Of a DNA stretch of 53,840 nucleotides, positions 50,211 to 53,840 are shown piece by piece. The stretch is from JADFRG01 sp046759305 (GTDB lineage: Bacteria > Chloroflexota > Anaerolineae > Anaerolineales > E44-bin32). Each line of letters opens with the position of its first letter. Position 1 is the first letter of the stretch. Both the position numbers and the translations under genes were made by a program. A model generated the notes under the pieces. That model worked only from the letters and a program-made list of their open reading frames with translations. It had not been told where the DNA came from and did not search any database. Location of the stretch: positions 1 through 53,840 of the forward strand of contig JBHIBY010000009.1 of the NCBI GenBank assembly GCA_046759305.1, read 5' to 3'.

Positions 50211-51371
50211 TCAGAGCTCGATCCGCTTGTGGCGCAGGATCACGCTCTCAACAAGACCAATTCCCAGCAGCGTGGTCAGTAGAGATGATCCACCTTGTGA
50301 GAGGAACGGTAGCGGAAGCCCAGACACGGGGAGCAGGTTGAGGTTCATCCCGACATTGAAGGAAGCTTGAAATAGCAGAAGAATCGCAACTCCATAGCAA
50401 ATCAGTGATCCAAATCCGTCTCTTGCCAAACGAGCAACTCGCAGGCAGCGATAGATTACAAACATGATCAAGAGTAGGAAAATCGTAGCACCGATGAACC
50501 CGAACTCCTGTGACATTGAAGAGAAGATGAAGTCCGTGTGGCGCACCTTTAAAAAGCGGAGCTGAACCTGCGTGCCGCTCCCATATCCTTGACCGAGTAG
50601 CCCCCCAGAACCGATGCTAATCAACGCTTGCTCAACATTGTAGGTGGCACCAAAGCTCTCCTCTGGATTGGGAAAGAGGAAATTGACCACACGCGTCATC
50701 TGGTAATTGCGTACGAAAAAGAAGTCTTCGCCAGCGGGATAGCCCTGCACGATGTAGTTGAGCAATAGAGGTGTGATCACAATCGCCAAAAGAACCACCA
50801 CTGCTACCATGATCCCCAGTTTCGACATGCGCACACCGGCCGCCCAGACCAGCGCCAGCCAAATCACCATCAGCACGATCGCAGTGCTGAGATCCGGCTG
50901 AATCAGGATCAGCGCTGCAGGAACTGCAACCAAGGCGAGGCTCTTGAGGACGATACGCATCTCGCCGATGCGCTCCTGATTGCGGGCCAAGAAGTCGGCC
51001 AGAACCAGAATCATGATGATTTTGGCCAGCTCCGAGGGCTGAACAGTTACGGTAGCGAGTTGAAACCAGCGCGCGGACCCAAACCCAGCCACTCCCGCGA
51101 TCGGGATAAGAGCCAGGAAGATCAGGTTGAACATATAGATCGGGCGTGATAGTGCCGACCAAACTCGATAGTCGATGGCGGCAGTTGCGAGCAGCAACAC
51201 CAAGCTGACCAGGCCGAAAATGGCCTGTCTTCCCACGACATTGAGCTCAACTAACTCGGGATTGTCAGCGATGGCGGATCGGATCATCGCCACGCCCGCG
51301 ATTGTTAGAAGAGCGACAGTCGCCAAAAGCCAGACGTCAAAGTGACGCCAGATTCTTGCCGGAGCTTGCAT
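50211..51371 (-). CDS. rodA: RodA-type SEDS peptidoglycan glycosyltransferase
   Basis: A 386-residue polytopic SEDS protein that polymerises lipid II during elongation, working with PBP2. About ten helices are visible. Signature segments are WFQLATVTVQPSELAKI, LILIQPDLSTAIVLMVIW, GSGGLLGQGYGSGTQ, RHTDFIFSSMSQEFGF and LPVSGLPLPFLSQGGSSLL. The order PBP2-minC-minD-minE-rodA places the SEDS protein and its partner PBP at either end of the Min genes. minE ends four bases before it. Confidence 0.93.
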   Translation of the reverse strand: MQAPARIWRHFDVWLLATVALLTIAGVAMIRSAIADNPELVELNVVGRQAIFGLVSLVLLLATAAIDYRVWSALSRPIYMFNLIFLALIPIAGVAGFGSARWFQLATVTVQPSELAKIIMILVLADFLARNQERIGEMRIVLKSLALVAVPAALILIQPDLSTAIVLMVIWLALVWAAGVRMSKLGIMVAVVVLLAIVITPLLLNYIVQGYPAGEDFFFVRNYQMTRVVNFLFPNPEESFGATYNVEQALISIGSGGLLGQGYGSGTQVQLRFLKVRHTDFIFSSMSQEFGFIGATIFLLLIMFVIYRCLRVARLARDGFGSLICYGVAILLLFQASFNVGMNLNLLPVSGLPLPFLSQGGSSLLTTLLGIGLVESVILRHKRIEL

Positions 51372-51375
51372 TCAG

Positions 51376-51636
51376 CTAGTGGGCGCTCTGTCGTCGCGTT
51401 GCGAGTGGGATGTCGGCTACCAGCCGCTGTTTCCTGCGATCCTTTGTCAGGGTTATATCAACCCTCTTCGAGTCGATGTCCACATGCTTTGAGATCGCGG
51501 CGATGAGATCATCTTTCATGGCCTCGATTTTAGCAGGTGAAAGCCCCGCTCGGTCATTTACCAGGACGAATTGTAGCCGCTGCTTGGCCGTCCTGGCAGA
51601 TCCACCTCGACGAGCGCGCAGCCAATCGATGATCAT
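51376..51636 (-). CDS. minE: MinE, topological specificity factor of the Min system
   Basis: An 86-residue protein. The short N-terminal helix MIIDWLRARR should bind the membrane and MinD, AKQRLQFVLVNDRAGLSPAK is the core of the family, and VDITLTKDRRKQRLVADIPL forms the dimer strands. MinE releases MinD ATPase from the membrane and gives pole-to-pole oscillation. The start overlaps the minD stop by four bases. Confidence 0.92.
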   Translation of the reverse strand: MIIDWLRARRGGSARTAKQRLQFVLVNDRAGLSPAKIEAMKDDLIAAISKHVDIDSKRVDITLTKDRRKQRLVADIPLATRRQSAH

Positions 51637-52442
51637 GCGGGTTGTCCCCCAGCCTTGACCATGCGCGTGAGGCGATTGAAGAGACCACCCTCTGCTTCGA
51701 AATCCTCGATGGGGAGCTCATCCCCCATCATTCGTAAAGCAATCGCGCGATATGCCCCGCCAGCCTTGCTGCGCTTATCCAGCGCAATAGGCACGCCTTG
51801 ATTGGAAGCCTTGAGCACACCTTCGTCCTCAGGCACGACACCAATTAATTCGATAGCAAGGATGTCTAGCACATCCTCTGCAGTAAGCATTTCGCCGCGC
51901 CGAACCATGTCCGCCTTCACGCGGTTGAGGATCAGTTTGGGCTCGTCTTTCTCCTCAGCTTCAGTCATCCCGATGATACGGTCCGCATCTCGAACCGCAG
52001 AAACCTCGGGGTTGGTCACAAGCAACACCAAATCGGCGGGCGCCAGTGCGTTCCGAAATCCGCGTTCGATCCCAGCCGGAGAATCGATCACGATCCAGTC
52101 GTGCTTAGGTCGAAGCTCATCTGCAATGCGCAGCATGTCCTCTGGAGACACAGCGGTCTTGTCCCTTGTTTGAGCGGCAGGGATCAAGTGTAGATTGTGC
52201 AGCCGCTTGTCCTTGATCATCGCTTGCCGAAGTTTGCATCGCCCCTCGATAACATCCACTAGATCGTAGACGATTCTATTTTCTAGGCCCATTACGACAT
52301 CCAGATTCCTCAATCCGATGTCTGCGTCGATACACACGACCCGCTGACCCGATTCAGCCAAGGCCGTGCCCAGATTGGCAGTGGCCGTTGTCTTACCGAC
52401 ACCACCCTTCCCAGAAGTGACGGTTACTACGGTTGCACTCAA
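51633..52442 (-). CDS. minD: MinD, septum-site determining ATPase
   Basis: A 269-residue ParA/MinD ATPase. The deviant Walker A is GKGGVGKTT (11-19) with the signature Lys11. VVCIDADIGLRNLDVVMGLE, DKTAVSPEDML and DWIVIDSPAGIERGF are standard. The last residues (GGLFNRLTRMVKAG) form the amphipathic membrane-targeting helix. It recruits MinC to the membrane to block FtsZ away from midcell. minC ends 13 bases before it and minE overlaps its end. Confidence 0.95.
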   Translation of the reverse strand: MSATVVTVTSGKGGVGKTTATANLGTALAESGQRVVCIDADIGLRNLDVVMGLENRIVYDLVDVIEGRCKLRQAMIKDKRLHNLHLIPAAQTRDKTAVSPEDMLRIADELRPKHDWIVIDSPAGIERGFRNALAPADLVLLVTNPEVSAVRDADRIIGMTEAEEKDEPKLILNRVKADMVRRGEMLTAEDVLDILAIELIGVVPEDEGVLKASNQGVPIALDKRSKAGGAYRAIALRMMGDELPIEDFEAEGGLFNRLTRMVKAGGQPA

Positions 52443-52455
52443 GACTCCCTCCTTC

Positions 52456-53133
52456 CTAGTTGTGCTTCCAACTCTCTGCCACGAATTGTCCGTCTTTTAG
52501 CATCGCCATCTCGGGACGCGGCTTCCCCTTTCTTTCTGGCGAGACGCTGATTTGAGCACCTATCCGAAGCTGTGTGGGTGCCAGATCCAAGGCACAAATC
52601 ACAGCCTCCATGTTTCCGGTCGCCCCCGCGTGTACAACACCCCTGACTCGACCCCAGACCACGACGTCTCCGCCCGCCACGACTTCCGCGCCAGCATTTA
52701 CGTCTCCAATAACGGCCACATGACCTGGGTGTCGAATCGTGTGGCCCGAGCGGAGTGTGCGATGAATCAGAACTGCTTCATCGCCGACAAGGTCGGATTC
52801 AATCGGTTCCAGTTCAGAATCCTGCTCGATACTGGGTCCGGGTACTTCGAGAGCCAGACCTAAATCGGCACCCGCAACTCGAGTTTGCTCGGATGTCGAC
52901 AGAATCGCCGTCAGAGCGATCTCTCTCTCACTTAGCTCATCCCTCAGACCGCCAAGAGCGGCGGCATTAAGGGACCGATCCGCCATCTGCAAGGCAACAC
53001 TCGCGCCGCGGAAAAAATCGGAACGCTCGTCAATTGCTTGGAGTAGTGAGGGACGTACGACGCTCCAGGTACCTTCCGGCACCGTGACTAACAAGCCGTC
53101 GCCGATTCCCTTCATCGAGAGCGGGCTGCTCAT
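52456..53133 (-). CDS. minC: MinC, septum-site determining inhibitor
   Basis: MinC inhibits FtsZ assembly. With ATG 53133 it has 225 residues. The N-terminal domain starts MKGIGDGLLVTVPEGTW. The C-terminal right-handed beta-helix is clear: RTLRSGHTIRHPGHVAVIGD, NAGAEVVAGGDVVVWGRVRG, then VHAGATGNMEAVICALDL. ATG 53133 is chosen because a TATACT -10 box ends 17 bases before it; ATG 53115 is also possible. A longer frame from GTG 53205 would run through that promoter and a tRNA-like sequence and is unlikely. Confidence 0.88.
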   Translation of the reverse strand: MSSPLSMKGIGDGLLVTVPEGTWSVVRPSLLQAIDERSDFFRGASVALQMADRSLNAAALGGLRDELSEREIALTAILSTSEQTRVAGADLGLALEVPGPSIEQDSELEPIESDLVGDEAVLIHRTLRSGHTIRHPGHVAVIGDVNAGAEVVAGGDVVVWGRVRGVVHAGATGNMEAVICALDLAPTQLRIGAQISVSPERKGKPRPEMAMLKDGQFVAESWKHN

Positions 53134-53150
53134 AGGGCTATCGGGCGGCG

Positions 53151-53156
53151 AGTATA
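53151..53156 (-). promoter_or_regulatory. -10 box TATACT upstream of minC
   Basis: TATACT on the minus strand lies 17 bases before ATG 53133, leaving a leader of about ten bases. No convincing -35 is present; the region upstream is a G/C tract. Confidence 0.4.
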
Positions 53157-53171
53157 GCATTGAGGCATTGG

Positions 53172-53195
53172 GGGGGCCAGGGGGGTGAACCCCAA
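53172..53195 (-). repeat. tRNA-Gln 3'-end-like fragment
   Basis: This 24-base stretch matches the T arm and 3' acceptor part of the tRNA-Gln gene (48622-48645) at 20 of 24 positions. The four mismatches are adjacent, in the T loop. No D or anticodon arm can be folded beside it, so it is at most a remnant. The gap 53134-53353 holds nothing else apart from the minC -10 box. Confidence 0.35.
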
Positions 53196-53353
53196 CATAT
53201 GCCACCCTGCGTCAAGCTAATGAAAGCATCTTATGTAAATAAAATGGGCTTTGGCCGAGTGTTGGCGAGTGAAGTTGGATCTTTGTGTGGTGCTGCGATT
53301 TGGGTTCGCTGTCTGTATGCAATTGAGGTCGAGGGGATCGGATTCGGTGTGAT

Positions 53354-53840
53354 TTAGCGGTCGGCGTCGATGGATTTCAGCTCAAAGTATGCCTCGATCA
53401 CCTGTTTGACAATCGGACCCGAGGTGACCGCACCTTCGCCGCCGTTGTAAACAAACGCTATGACCGCGATCTCTGGATTCTCATAGGGCGCGAAGGCCGT
53501 GTACCAGGAATGGGTGGGCCAATTGCCGGGCTCGCACAGGTTTCTCTTGAAAGCAGTCTCGTCACAGAATTCACCGGTTCCCGTCTTTCCGCCCGATGAA
53601 ATCCCCTCAAGAACCGCGTGCTCGTTTGCTGTGCCGTCTTCGTCTTCAACTACGAGCCGCATGCCCTCGCGCGCTAGGTCGAGAACCCCTGGAGCTACTG
53701 TGATGTCTGGCGACACGGAGTGACCCGAGATAATGAACTCCCGCAGCTCGGGATCGAGGCTATCGCAATCGGCCGCAATCTCGCTCGGATCTTGCATGAG
53801 TACACCATCCGCGATGTCCCAGAGGACGCACGGCTCAAAC
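53354..53840 (-). CDS. mrdA: penicillin-binding protein 2 (PBP2/MrdA type), C-terminal part
   Basis: This is the last 161 residues of a transpeptidase that cross-links peptidoglycan; the rest lies beyond the right edge. The active-site KTG motif is present in SSGGKTGTGEFC. THSWYTAFAPYENPEIAVIA and TSGPIVKQVIEAYFELK are the usual C-terminal strands and helix of class-B PBPs. The frame is open from the window edge (FEPCVLWDIADGVLMQDP). Its position upstream of minC and rodA suggests PBP2, the elongation partner of RodA, rather than the division PBP3; this is an inference from context. Confidence 0.82.
   Translation of the reverse strand, partial: FEPCVLWDIADGVLMQDPSEIAADCDSLDPELREFIISGHSVSPDITVAPGVLDLAREGMRLVVEDEDGTANEHAVLEGISSGGKTGTGEFCDETAFKRNLCEPGNWPTHSWYTAFAPYENPEIAVIAFVYNGGEGAVTSGPIVKQVIEAYFELKSIDADR

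Noticed and set aside
48690..53172. Genomic island bounded by tRNA-Gln and its 3' fragment
   Set aside because: The interval carries gltX, rodA and minCDE, which are core genes in a common order; no integrase or foreign genes are present.
1..53840. CRISPR arrays, insertion sequences, integrases or phage genes
   Set aside because: No regularly spaced short repeats, transposase or integrase motifs or terminal inverted repeats were seen on either strand.

Overview
The window looks like one contig of a bacterial chromosome with the standard genetic code and moderate-to-high GC. A member of the Chloroflexota (Anaerolineae/Dehalococcoidia-like) is my best guess. The reasons are the S18 protein of the zinc-ribbon type, a YvcK protein with N-terminal membrane segments, a Ser/Thr kinase with a TPR-like tail, the CT398-type zinc-ribbon protein, the DUF6504 and DUF1461 families, GT-C-like membrane proteins, and a PBP2-minCDE-rodA-gltX order. 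This placement is an inference; no rRNA is present.

Layout. (1) 1-7.7 kb is an accessory region with many broken genes. It holds three related zinc-independent MDR oxidoreductase copies (one intact), a Nudix hydrolase that lost its 3' end, a frameshifted membrane protein, moaB, and a CsoR-controlled copper module whose CopA carries one in-frame amber codon. (2) 7.7-12.9 kb carries an L,D-transpeptidase, a TlpA-like thioredoxin coupled to a DUF2085 protein, a 68-bp tandem repeat, and a pgeF-yggS-yggT-DUF167 series. (3) 12.9-16 kb, minus strand, holds a CT398-like zinc-ribbon protein overlapping a membrane-anchored NACHT-like/HEAT ATPase. (4) 16-26.8 kb is a seven-gene, mostly overlapping series of large membrane proteins. 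It begins with a duplicated pair (A-B-A'-B') and ends with a spermidine-synthase-like membrane protein and a DUF1461 protein. (5) 26.8-28.2 kb, minus strand, holds a DUF6504 protein and, upstream of it, an ArsM-like methyltransferase. The methyltransferase frame is interrupted by a TGA exactly where relatives have a cysteine. A SECIS-like hairpin starts at the right distance, so it is probably a selenoprotein. (6) 28.3-36.3 kb holds apgM, an MsmX/UgpC-type ATPase, yvcK, gap, pgk and the Ser/Thr kinase. (7) 36.3-40.1 kb, minus strand, is an overlapping pgm-tatD-polyprenyl synthase-upp series. (8) 40.3-44.5 kb holds rpsF-rpsR-foldase, rel and a small acidic Cys protein. (9) 44.6-47.2 kb, minus strand, is secG, an oligopeptide-binding protein and an S1-domain protein. 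(10) 47.5-53.8 kb, minus strand, holds prfB with the classical +1 frameshift site, tRNA-Gln(CTG), and the wall and division series PBP2-minC-minD-minE-rodA-gltX.

Two points cut across the window. UGA appears to be recoded twice: as a frameshift signal in prfB and probably as selenocysteine in the methyltransferase. Several genes start exactly six bases after a -10 box, which suggests leaderless mRNAs are common here.
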